Part shown: positions 51,164 to 58,228 of the stretch, piece after piece
Numbering within the stretch: position 1 is the stretch's first letter
Layout: each line of letters begins with the position of its first letter
Program-made: the position numbers and the translations under genes
Assembly (NCBI RefSeq): GCF_016865485.1
Contig: NZ_AP024452.1
Coordinates: 3,370,501-3,434,500 of the forward strand
Origin: Luteitalea sp. TBR-22
GTDB lineage: Bacteria; Acidobacteriota; Vicinamibacteria; Vicinamibacterales; Vicinamibacteraceae
Direction of reading: 5' to 3'
Length of the DNA stretch: 64,000 bases
The notes under the pieces: model-generated
Database searches by the model: none
Told to the model about the DNA's origin: nothing
Seen by the model: only the letters and a program-made list of their open reading frames with translations

Positions 51164-52101
51164 GGGCACTCGTGACCGGCGCGGCGGGCTTCATCGGCTC
51201 GACGCTGACCGACCGCCTGCTGGCGCAGGGCGCCGACGTGGTCGGCATCGATTGCTTCACGGACTACTACCCGCGCGCGCTCAAGGAGACGAACCTTGCC
51301 GGGGCACGCCAGTCGGCGCGCTTCGAACTGGTCGAGGACGACCTGCTCGACACCGACCTGGCGGCCCTGCTCGACGGCGTCACCCACGTCTTCCACCTGG
51401 CCGCGCAGGCCGGCGTCCGCAAGAGCTGGGGCCGCGACTTCAGCGTCTACGTGAGCAACAACATCGCCGCGACGCAACGGCTGCTCGAGGAGTGCGCCGG
51501 CCGGCCGCTCGAGCGCTTCGTCTATGCCTCGACGTCTTCGGTGTACGGCGACGAGGCCCCGATCCCGATGCGGGAGGATCAGCGCTTGCAGCCGCTCTCC
51601 CCGTACGGGGTGTCGAAGCTGGCCGCCGAGCACCTCGGGCACCTGTACTTTGCCAACCATGGGCTGCCGTTCACGGCGTTGCGCTATTTCACCGTGTACG
51701 GCCCCCGCCAGCGGCCCGACATGGGGTTCCATCGCTTCCTCACGGCCGCCATGGCAGGCAAGCCGCTCACGCGCTTCGGCGACGGCGAGCAGACGCGGGA
51801 TTTCACGTACGTGGCCGATGCGGTGACCGCCACGGTCGCGGCGGCCACCCTCGGCGCACCGGGCCGCGTGTACAACATCGGCGGCGGGTCGCGGGTGACC
51901 GTCAACCAGGTGTTCGAGATCATCGGGCGCCTCGTCGGGCGCGCCGTGGAGATCGACCAGCAGCCGCCCCAGAAGGGCGACATGCGCGACACGTACGCGG
52001 ACACGAGCCGGGCGAGGGCCGACCTCGGCTTCGTCCCGTCGGTGACGCTCGAGCAGGGACTGACAGAAGAATACGCATGGCTACGGACCGAACGCGCATG
52101 A
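51160..52101 (+). CDS. NAD-dependent nucleotide-sugar epimerase/dehydratase (extended SDR)
   Basis: 313-residue extended short-chain dehydrogenase acting on a nucleotide sugar. NAD-binding TGAAGFIGSTL, DCFTDYYPRALKETNL, catalytic YASTSSVYG and YGVSKLAAE, and the substrate segment RYFTVYGPRQRPDM. The DYYPRALKETNL stretch resembles UDP-glucuronate 4-epimerases, but UDP-glucose or GDP-mannose chemistry cannot be ruled out. GTG start and TGA stop overlap neighbouring genes by 4 nt. The product probably feeds surface polysaccharide. Confidence 0.88.
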   Translation: MRALVTGAAGFIGSTLTDRLLAQGADVVGIDCFTDYYPRALKETNLAGARQSARFELVEDDLLDTDLAALLDGVTHVFHLAAQAGVRKSWGRDFSVYVSNNIAATQRLLEECAGRPLERFVYASTSSVYGDEAPIPMREDQRLQPLSPYGVSKLAAEHLGHLYFANHGLPFTALRYFTVYGPRQRPDMGFHRFLTAAMAGKPLTRFGDGEQTRDFTYVADAVTATVAAATLGAPGRVYNIGGGSRVTVNQVFEIIGRLVGRAVEIDQQPPQKGDMRDTYADTSRARADLGFVPSVTLEQGLTEEYAWLRTERA

Positions 52102-53060
52102 CGATGGTGATGGCACGTCTCCGGCTGGCAGTGGTGCTCGGCCTCGCGGTGATGGCCGGCGCGTGCGCCACCAAGCGCGGCAACATCCCCACCGGGGTCA
52201 CCGAGCCCGACAAGTACTTGTACGAGCAGGGCCAGGCCTCGATGACCGACCGCAAGTGGTTCACGGCCCGCGAGTACTTCCAGCAGTTGGTGGACGGCTA
52301 CCCGCAGAGCCCGCTGCGCGCCGACGCCAAGCTGGGGCTCGGCGACGCGTACCTCAACGACGGCACCACCGAGGGCAAGCTGCGCGCCGAGCGCGAGTTC
52401 CAGGAGTTCCTGTCGTACTTCCCGACCCACCAGAAGGCCGACTACGCGCAGTTCAAGCTGGCGATGACGCACTTCGAGCAGATGCCGAAGGCCGAGCGCG
52501 ACCAGACCGAGACCAGGGCGGCGCTGGAGCAGTTCGAGGCCTTCCGCACCCGCTACCCCAACAGCCCGTTGATGCCCGACGTCCAGGAAAAGGAACGGAT
52601 CGCGCGCGACCGCCTCAGCGAGTCGATTTACAAGGTGGGCTACTTCTACCACCGGGCCCGCTGGTACCCCGGCGCCATCTCGCGCTTCCGCCAGGTCCTG
52701 CAGGAAGACCCGCAGTTCACCGGCCGCGACGCGGTGTACTACTACCTGGCCGAGGCCCTGGTGACCGTCAGGCTCGAGGCGGAGGCCCTCCCCTTGCTGG
52801 ACAAGCTGGAGGAGGAATTCATCGAGAGCGAGTTCCTCGTCAAGGGCGCGGCGCTGCGGGAGCAGGTCAAGACGACGCTGGCGCAGCGTACGCCCGGCAC
52901 CGAGGGCAGCCCGACGGCCGCCCCTGGAGCGCCCGCAGCCCCCGGAGCGTCGGGTGTGGTGACGCCGCCGGCCCAGGGCACCACCACGACGCCGGTGGTC
53001 AAGCCGGGCACGCCGCCGCCGGCCTCCGGCGTCGACGCCAAGCCCGTCCCTCGCGGGTAG
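52098..53060 (+). CDS. bamD: Outer membrane assembly lipoprotein BamD
   Basis: 320-residue lipoprotein of the BAM complex that inserts outer membrane proteins. ATG at 52098 overlaps the epimerase stop (ATGA) and gives a signal peptide ending in the lipobox MAGAC with Cys23. TPR-like repeats follow: LYEQGQASMTDRKWFTAREY, YPQSPLRADAKLGLGDAYL, AEREFQEFLSYFPTHQKADYA, FRTRYPNSPLMPDV, GYFYHRARWYPGAISRF. An unusual Pro/Ala/Gly/Thr-rich tail (about residues 265-320) extends past the TPRs. The stop TAG belongs to a type-A repeat starting there. Confidence 0.9.
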   Translation: MTMVMARLRLAVVLGLAVMAGACATKRGNIPTGVTEPDKYLYEQGQASMTDRKWFTAREYFQQLVDGYPQSPLRADAKLGLGDAYLNDGTTEGKLRAEREFQEFLSYFPTHQKADYAQFKLAMTHFEQMPKAERDQTETRAALEQFEAFRTRYPNSPLMPDVQEKERIARDRLSESIYKVGYFYHRARWYPGAISRFRQVLQEDPQFTGRDAVYYYLAEALVTVRLEAEALPLLDKLEEEFIESEFLVKGAALREQVKTTLAQRTPGTEGSPTAAPGAPAAPGASGVVTPPAQGTTTTPVVKPGTPPPASGVDAKPVPRG

Positions 53061-53083
53061 GGCGCGGTCTCCGACCGCGCCGT
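53056..53083. repeat. GTAG palindrome, type A single hairpin, abutting bamD stop
   Basis: GGTAG followed by GGCGCGGTC-TCC-GACCGCGCC, identical to the left half at 23127. The TAG is the bamD stop codon. It sits in the convergent 22-nt gap to pgsA and may terminate both. Confidence 0.8.
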
Positions 53084-53643
53084 CAGTCGTTCTTCAGCAC
53101 CGCGCTGAAGCGTCGGTAGTAGTCCACCGCCGACCAGATCGCCAGCGCCAGCATCACCCACAGCGCGACGGTGCCCACCCAGTTCAAGGGGAACGGCACG
53201 CTCGGCGCCAACAGCAATCCGAGAATCGCGGTGACCTGCGCGGCCATCTTGCGCTTGCCGAGGTCGGAGGCCGGCATGGCGACGCCCCGCGCCGTGGCGA
53301 CGCTGCGCAGCCCCGTCACCGCGAGCTCACGGCCGACCAGGATGGTGACCATCCAGGCCGGCGCGCGTTCGAGCTGCACGAGCGAGATGAGCGCGCCGAG
53401 CACGAGGAGCTTGTCGGCGAGCGGATCGAGCCACTGGCCCAGCGCCGTCACCTGGCGATTGCGCCTGGCGAGCCAGCCGTCGGCGAGGTCGGTCAGCGAG
53501 GCCAGGCCGAAGATCAGCGCCCCCAGCCAGTTGTGCCCCAGCCCGGTCCACTCCCAGCTGCGCGGAGGCGTGAGCATCACCACGACCAGGATCGGCACGA
53601 GCACGATCCGCACGGCCGAGAGGATGTTCGGGAGGTTCAGCAT
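53083..53643 (-). CDS. pgsA: CDP-diacylglycerol-glycerol-3-phosphate 3-phosphatidyltransferase
   Basis: Commits CDP-diacylglycerol to phosphatidylglycerol synthesis. The CDP-alcohol phosphotransferase signature DLADGWLARRNRQVTALGQW followed by LDPLADK gives the full DGxxARxnGxxxDxxxD pattern. Four to five membrane helices in 186 residues. TACAAT lies 14 nt upstream of the ATG in the divergent gap with the nucleotidyltransferase gene; no Shine-Dalgarno is obvious. Confidence 0.94.
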   Translation of the reverse strand: MLNLPNILSAVRIVLVPILVVVMLTPPRSWEWTGLGHNWLGALIFGLASLTDLADGWLARRNRQVTALGQWLDPLADKLLVLGALISLVQLERAPAWMVTILVGRELAVTGLRSVATARGVAMPASDLGKRKMAAQVTAILGLLLAPSVPFPLNWVGTVALWVMLALAIWSAVDYYRRFSAVLKND

Positions 53644-53657
53644 GGGCGGGCGGCGCC

Positions 53658-53663
53658 ATTGTA
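53658..53663 (-). promoter_or_regulatory. TACAAT -10 box for pgsA
   Basis: Minus-strand TACAAT ends 14 nt before the pgsA ATG, predicting a leader of about 7 nt. Confidence 0.4.
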
Positions 53664-53694
53664 CCCGTCGGGCTGTGCGCCCCGATGCGTGCGG

Positions 53695-53700
53695 TATGAT
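53695..53700 (+). promoter_or_regulatory. TATGAT -10 box for the nucleotidyltransferase gene
   Basis: TATGAT (five of six to consensus) ends 11 nt before the ATG at 53712, predicting a leader of about 4 nt; no Shine-Dalgarno lies between. Confidence 0.5.
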
Positions 53701-53711
53701 GTCGGGCTGAC

Positions 53712-54764
53712 ATGAAGGCCATCCTGCTGGCCGGAGGCAAGGGCACGCGCCTCCGTCCCCTCACGCTGAACACCCCCAAGCCCATCGTCCCGATCTTCAA
53801 CCGGCCGTTCCTGATGTACCAGCTGGACCAGCTGCGTCGGGTGCCGGAGATCACCGAGGTGATCCTGAGCCTCAACTACCAGCCGAGGCGCATCGAGGAG
53901 ACCTTCGGCGACGGCGAGGCGCTCGGGATCAAGATTTCTTACGCCGTGGAGCCGCAGCCGCTCGGCACCGGCGGGGCCATCAAGTTCTCGGCCCAGACGG
54001 TCCAGGACTCGGTCATCGTGCTCAACGGCGACGTGCTGCAGCAGATCGACCTGCAGGCCGTGATCGCGCGGCACCGCGAGCGCAAGGCGAAGGCGACGAT
54101 CGTGCTGACGCCGGTGGACAACCCCAGCGCGTACGGCCTGGTGGAGACCGACGCCGAGGGCAACGTCAGGCGTTTCCTCGAGAAGCCGAAGGCCGACGAG
54201 ATCACCTGCAACACGATCAACGCCGGCATCTACGTGCTCGAGCCAGAGACGCTCGATCGCATCCCGGCCAACGAGAACTACTCGATCGAGCGCCAGTACT
54301 TCCCGTCGCTGGTGGCCAACGGCGAGACGTTCGTGGCGTACGTCAACGACGGCTACTGGATCGACATCGGCACGCCCGAGAAGTACCGGCAGGTGCACCG
54401 CGACATCATGGACGGTCGCTACCAGGCTGCCCCGTTCCTCGATGCGCCGGGCGGCGTGGTGGACCTCGGCGCCCGCCTGGAAGACGACGTGCAGATCGAG
54501 GGGCCCTGCTTCCTCGACGAGGGCGTGGTGGTCAGGCGCGGCGCGCGCCTCGGCCCGTACGCGGTCCTCGGTCGCCAGTGCCAGGTGGACGACCAGGCGC
54601 AGGTGCGCGACTCGGTGGTGTGGGCCAACACGGTCGTGGGCGCCGAGTCGAGCCTCGACGGCGCGCTGGTCGGCCGCAACTGCCACGTCGGGCGCAACAC
54701 CGTGCTGAGCGAGGGCCGGATGCTCGGCGATCGCAGCACCGTCACCGACTTCAGCAAGCTCTGA
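53712..54764 (+). CDS. Sugar-1-phosphate nucleotidyltransferase with left-handed beta-helix domain
   Basis: 350-residue enzyme making an NDP-sugar, most likely GDP-mannose or a related donor. Pyrophosphorylase signature LLAGGKGTRLRPLTLNTPKP, FNRPFL, LNGDVL (metal-binding Asp), PTPVDNPSAYGL-like region, EKPKADEI and WIDIGTPEKY. The C-terminal 90 residues (GAPGGVVDLGARLEDDVQIE onward) form a hexapeptide/left-handed helix. A phosphohexomutase gene follows after 61 nt; the pair would supply activated hexose for polysaccharide or lipid glycosylation. Confidence 0.9.
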   Translation: MKAILLAGGKGTRLRPLTLNTPKPIVPIFNRPFLMYQLDQLRRVPEITEVILSLNYQPRRIEETFGDGEALGIKISYAVEPQPLGTGGAIKFSAQTVQDSVIVLNGDVLQQIDLQAVIARHRERKAKATIVLTPVDNPSAYGLVETDAEGNVRRFLEKPKADEITCNTINAGIYVLEPETLDRIPANENYSIERQYFPSLVANGETFVAYVNDGYWIDIGTPEKYRQVHRDIMDGRYQAAPFLDAPGGVVDLGARLEDDVQIEGPCFLDEGVVVRRGARLGPYAVLGRQCQVDDQAQVRDSVVWANTVVGAESSLDGALVGRNCHVGRNTVLSEGRMLGDRSTVTDFSKL

Positions 54765-54825
54765 CGCCCCGCCCCGGGGCTTTCGCGCGCCGGGCCCGCG
54801 GGTCCCGGCGCGCCGGGACAGTCGC

Positions 54826-56193
54826 ATGGCAGACGTGAACGTCGTCAACCCCTCGATCTTCAAGGCCTACGACGTGCGGGGCCTCTATCCGTCGGAGGTC
54901 AACGAGACCGCCGCCCATGACATCGGCGGCGCGTTCGTGACCTACCTGAAGGCGAAGCGCATCGCGGTCACGCGCGACATGCGCACTTCGTCGCCCGGCC
55001 TGGCCGACGCGTTCATCGAGGGCGCGCGCCAGCAGGGCTGCGACGTCGTCGATTACGGAATGATGCCGACCGACGTGATGTACTTCGCGGTGTGCCGCGA
55101 CGGGCTGGACGGCGGCGCGCAGATCACCGCGTCGCACAACCCGAAGGAATACAACGGCATCAAGCTCGTGGAGAAGGGCGCCAAGCCGCTCAGCGGCGAG
55201 CAGGGCCTCAAGGAAATCCGCGAGATGATCATGGCCCGCGAGCTGCCGCCGTCGACGCCGACGATCGGCGGCTACGAGCGCGGCGACGTGCTCGACGACT
55301 ACCTCGCGCACATCTTCCGGTTCATCGACCCGTCGATCATCAAGCCGTTCAACTGCGTGCTCGACGCCGGCAGCGGCATGGGCGGGCTCGTCGGTCCGCG
55401 GATCTTCGCGCGGCTCCCCTGCCGGACGACGCACGTGGCGATGGAGGTGGACGGCACGTTCCCCCACCACGAGTCCAACCCGCTCATCGAGGAGAACCGC
55501 CGCACGGCCACCCGCACGGTGCTCGAGCAGAAGGCCGACATCGGCATCGCCTGGGACGGCGACGCTGACCGCTGCTTCTTCATCGACGGGACCGGCGAGT
55601 TCGTGTCGGGCGACTTCGTCACCGCGCTCCTCGCCGAGGCGTTCCTGCTGAAGTTCCCGGGCGAGAAGATCATCTACGACGTCCGTGCCAGCTACGCCGT
55701 GAAGGACATCGTCGGGCAGTACGGCGGGACGGCGATCATGAGCCGCGTGGGTCATGCGTTCATCAAGCAGCGCATGCGCGCCGAGAACGCGATCTTCGGC
55801 GGCGAGGTCACGGGGCACTACTACTTCCGCGACAACTTCTACGCCGACAACGGCTTCATTCCGGTGCTGTTGATCCTGGAGCTGATGTCGCGCAAGGGCA
55901 AGACGTTGGCCGAGCTGCTCGCGCCGCTGCGCGAGAAGTACTTCATCTCCGGCGAGATCAACACGAAGCTGGCGACGATGGAACTGGCCGACGAGAAGAT
56001 CGCGCTGCTCGGCGAGAAGTACAAGGACGCCCACGTGTACCACCTGGACGGCGTGTCGGTGGAGTACCCGGACTGGCACTTCAACGTGCGCAAGTCCAAC
56101 ACCGAGCCGCTGCTCCGCCTCAACCTCGAGGGCGTGACGCAGGCGATCATGGAGCAGCGTCGCGACGAGATCCTGGGCATCATCAGGGGCTGA
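54826..56193 (+). CDS. Phosphomannomutase/phosphoglucomutase
   Basis: 455-residue alpha-D-phosphohexomutase. The phosphoserine loop is QITASHNPKEYNG, the magnesium site WDGDADRCFF, the sugar-binding loop FGGEVTGHYYF and the C-terminal phosphate site RKSNTEPLLR. N-terminal SIFKAYDVRGLYP is typical of AlgC/ManB-type bifunctional enzymes. Placed 61 nt after the sugar-1-phosphate nucleotidyltransferase gene, it probably provides mannose-1-phosphate or glucose-1-phosphate. The intergenic stretch is extremely GC-rich and can fold, but has no T tract. Confidence 0.93.
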   Translation: MADVNVVNPSIFKAYDVRGLYPSEVNETAAHDIGGAFVTYLKAKRIAVTRDMRTSSPGLADAFIEGARQQGCDVVDYGMMPTDVMYFAVCRDGLDGGAQITASHNPKEYNGIKLVEKGAKPLSGEQGLKEIREMIMARELPPSTPTIGGYERGDVLDDYLAHIFRFIDPSIIKPFNCVLDAGSGMGGLVGPRIFARLPCRTTHVAMEVDGTFPHHESNPLIEENRRTATRTVLEQKADIGIAWDGDADRCFFIDGTGEFVSGDFVTALLAEAFLLKFPGEKIIYDVRASYAVKDIVGQYGGTAIMSRVGHAFIKQRMRAENAIFGGEVTGHYYFRDNFYADNGFIPVLLILELMSRKGKTLAELLAPLREKYFISGEINTKLATMELADEKIALLGEKYKDAHVYHLDGVSVEYPDWHFNVRKSNTEPLLRLNLEGVTQAIMEQRRDEILGIIRG

Positions 56194-56201
56194 CATCCGC
56201 C

Positions 56202-56326
56202 GGCAGTGGGCAGTCGGCGGGTCGGCAGTCGACGGCCGCTCGCAGCTGCCGCCTCCGACTCCCGACTCCCGACTCCCGACTCCCGACTCCCGACTCCCGA
56301 CTGCCGACTGCCGACTGCCGACTGCC
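56202..56326. repeat. Inverted heptamer arrays (GGCAGTC ... GACTCCC x6, GACTGCC x4)
   Basis: 56202-56230 carries GGCAGTG, GGCAGTC and GGCAGTC units, the reverse complement of GACTGCC. 56257-56298 has six GACTCCC and 56299-56326 four GACTGCC. The two halves can pair into a long hairpin after the phosphohexomutase gene. Confidence 0.9.
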
Positions 56327-56342
56327 GAGCCTAGACACATGA

Positions 56343-56378
56343 GGGCCCGCCCACGGCTGCTGCCAGGGCGGGCCCTTT
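56343..56378. terminator. Perfect 10-bp hairpin between convergent genes
   Basis: Arms GGGCCCGCCC (56343-56352) and GGGCGGGCCC (56366-56375), 13-nt loop, then TTTCCCG on the plus strand. Likely terminator for the phosphohexomutase transcript and possibly for the opposing gene. Confidence 0.65.
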
Positions 56379-56392
56379 CCCGTTCCCCACGC

Positions 56393-57289
56393 CTACTTGC
56401 AGGTCGCCGCGATCATCTTGACGTTGGTCACGCGGAGCATTCCGGCCATGTCGCCCTGACCGGCCATGCCGGACATCGAGCCCATGGACGACGTGCTGCC
56501 GGTCGTGCTGCCCGTCGTGGTGCCGCTCGTGCTGCCCGTGCCGCCGGCCGCGCCGCTGCCCGTGCTGCCGCTACCCGACGTGCCCTGACCGGTGTAGCCC
56601 GAGCTGCCGCTGCCCGCGCCCGCCGCGCCGCTGCCGGTCGTGCCGGAGCTGCCCGTCGTGCCCGAGCCCGAGTGGAGACCCATGGTGCCGTGGCCGGTCA
56701 ACGTGCCGGTCACCTCGATCTGGTGGCCGACGTGGGCCGCCAGGTTGGTCGAGCCATCGGCCATCAGGTGGTACATGCGCCCGCCCTGCTGCCCGGCGGC
56801 CGAACGCGCGTCGGATTGCCCGCCGGTCGCGCTCGGCATGCCGGTGCGCGAGCTGCCCGAGCCATCGGTCACGCGGAGCACGTACATGCCGCCGCTGGCC
56901 GCCGCGCCCGAGGCGCCGTAGTTGGCCTGGCCGGCCTGGCCGGTCTGGCTGGTGGCGCCCTGCGTCCCGGACGACGTCGTGCCGCTCGAGCCGGTGGTGC
57001 CGCTGCTCCCGGTGCTGGTGCTGCCGGTGGTGCTGCTCCCGGTGGACCCGGTCGAGCCGGTGGCTCCGGTCGACCCGGTGCTGCCGGTGCTGCCGTAGGT
57101 GGACGTGCCGCTGCTGGTCGAGGCGCCCGCGCCGCCGCCGGCCTGCAGACAGCCCTGCACGGTGATCTTCTGCCCCGCTTGCTGCGACGACGAGGTAGCC
57201 GAGGTGCTCGACGAGCCGGCCTGCTGGGCCGCCGCCGTCATGCTCGCCGCCACGGTGAACATCGTCACCCACTGGAATGTGCGCTTCAT
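56393..57289 (-). CDS. Secreted Ser/Thr/Gly-rich low-complexity protein
   Basis: 298-residue exported protein. GGAGGA lies 8 nt before the ATG at 57289. A signal peptide (MKRTFQWVTMFTVAASMTAAAQQ) is followed by three islands of ordered sequence: KITVQGCLQAG (about 40-50), MYVLRVTDGSG/MYHLMADGSTNLAAHVGHQIEVTGTLTGHG (about 133-203) and MLRVTNVKMIAATCK at the end. These read like one small beta-barrel/OB-like domain of the kind common in Acidobacteriota, split by long Gly-Ser-Thr runs (about 55-125 and 205-275). Two cysteines at the outer islands could pair. Function unknown; repeat-rich parts are likely to vary in length between strains. Confidence 0.7.
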   Translation of the reverse strand: MKRTFQWVTMFTVAASMTAAAQQAGSSSTSATSSSQQAGQKITVQGCLQAGGGAGASTSSGTSTYGSTGSTGSTGATGSTGSTGSSTTGSTSTGSSGTTGSSGTTSSGTQGATSQTGQAGQANYGASGAAASGGMYVLRVTDGSGSSRTGMPSATGGQSDARSAAGQQGGRMYHLMADGSTNLAAHVGHQIEVTGTLTGHGTMGLHSGSGTTGSSGTTGSGAAGAGSGSSGYTGQGTSGSGSTGSGAAGGTGSTSGTTTGSTTGSTSSMGSMSGMAGQGDMAGMLRVTNVKMIAATCK

Positions 57290-57619
57290 TGCTTCGTTCC
57301 TCCGTCTTGCCCGGTTGACGCTCCGACTCACGCGAGGCGTGGCCGGGGTGCGGTTCACGGCGAGCCCGTGCCCGCCTCATGCCATCAAGGAGAGGCAAGA
57401 AGCGGACCGCGTCTGGAATCGACCGGCAAGGGAAAACAGCGAAGAAACGGCAGAAAACCTGTAGCTCGGGCCTACAGGCGCGTTCAAAGCGACACAGGCG
57501 GGCGCGCAACCCGGCCTTGCGGTGGCGTCAGGTATCAGCCGCCGGGATGGCCCGGCCCGGCTCGACCGCGAGATGGCGGCGTGCCCGGACCGGAGCACGC
57601 CGCTCATCGGCAACCCGCC
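57290..57619. other. 330-nt gap before the amylase tail
   Basis: No gene is supportable here. It holds a Shine-Dalgarno and presumably a promoter for the Ser/Thr/Gly-rich protein near 57290-57400, and an amylase-side hairpin at 57454-57478. The A-rich part 57400-57460 is the least GC-rich stretch of the area. Confidence 0.5.
57454..57478 (-). terminator. Hairpin plus T tract downstream of the amylase gene
   Basis: Minus-strand CCTGTAG, loop GCCCGAG, CTACAGG, then TTTTC. It lies about 140 nt after the CBM20 stop, with a 7-bp perfect stem. Confidence 0.45.
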
Positions 57620-58228
57620 TCAGTTGCCGCAGGGCGCGACGTTGCGCCACTGCATCACGGTGTCGTTCCACGACTGGACGCCAGAGCTTCCATAGGTCAG
57701 CGTCAGCTGACGGTTCGGGAGCTCGGCACACGAGTCGTCCTTCTCGGTGTACTCCCAGGTGCCGAGCGTGTACTTGTACTCCAGCGCCGTCCCTTCCGTG
57801 CCCGTGAGGGTGATCCGCCATGTGGTGGCGTTCAGGCGCGACAGCACCACACCGCCGGGGTTCCATTCCGGCAGCCCGCCGTCGAGCCGATTGAGGGAGC
57901 CGGCGATGTACACCTGCCGACCGGTGGCCTCGGTGGTCGAGGGAACGGTGACCGTGAATGTGACGGTCACCGTCCGCGCCTGGGCCTTCGCGGCGACCTC
58001 GGCAGACATGGCCGAGCGGTTGAACGACAGGTCGACCGCACGAAGCACGTAGTAGAAGGTCGCCCCGGCAGTGACCGCCGTATCCGTGTAGCTCGTGGCG
58101 CCGGCCACCAGGGCCACCGGCACATACGGTCCACCGCTGGTGGACGCCCGCAGGATCTCGTAACCGTACAGCGACGGATCAGCTGGTCCCATCGACCATG
58201 CGAGGCTGATGCTCGAGGCGGTGGCCCC
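57620..58228 (-). pseudogene. C-terminal fragment of the GH13 amylase: fibronectin III plus CBM20 starch-binding domain
   Basis: Detached 3' part of the amylase gene. Translated in the frame -1 to the upstream part it reads ATASSISLAWSMGPADPSLYGYEILR, completing the FN3 domain whose start (TTAPATPAGVSVVG) lies in the other frame. A CBM20 follows (VTFTVTVPSTTEATGRQVYIAG, GLPEWNPGG, WRITLTGTEGTALEYKYTLG, VMQWRNVAPCGN) and ends at 57620. The break is at a run of four C (plus strand, 58225-58228): five would restore VVGATASS and the full protein. No own start signal is evident, although an internal ATG at 58192 exists. Either a sequencing error in a homopolymer or a real lesion. Confidence 0.85.

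Noticed and set aside
54765-54825. Terminator between the nucleotidyltransferase and phosphohexomutase genes
   Set aside because: The segment can fold, but it lacks a T tract and the two genes belong to one pathway, so read-through is more likely.
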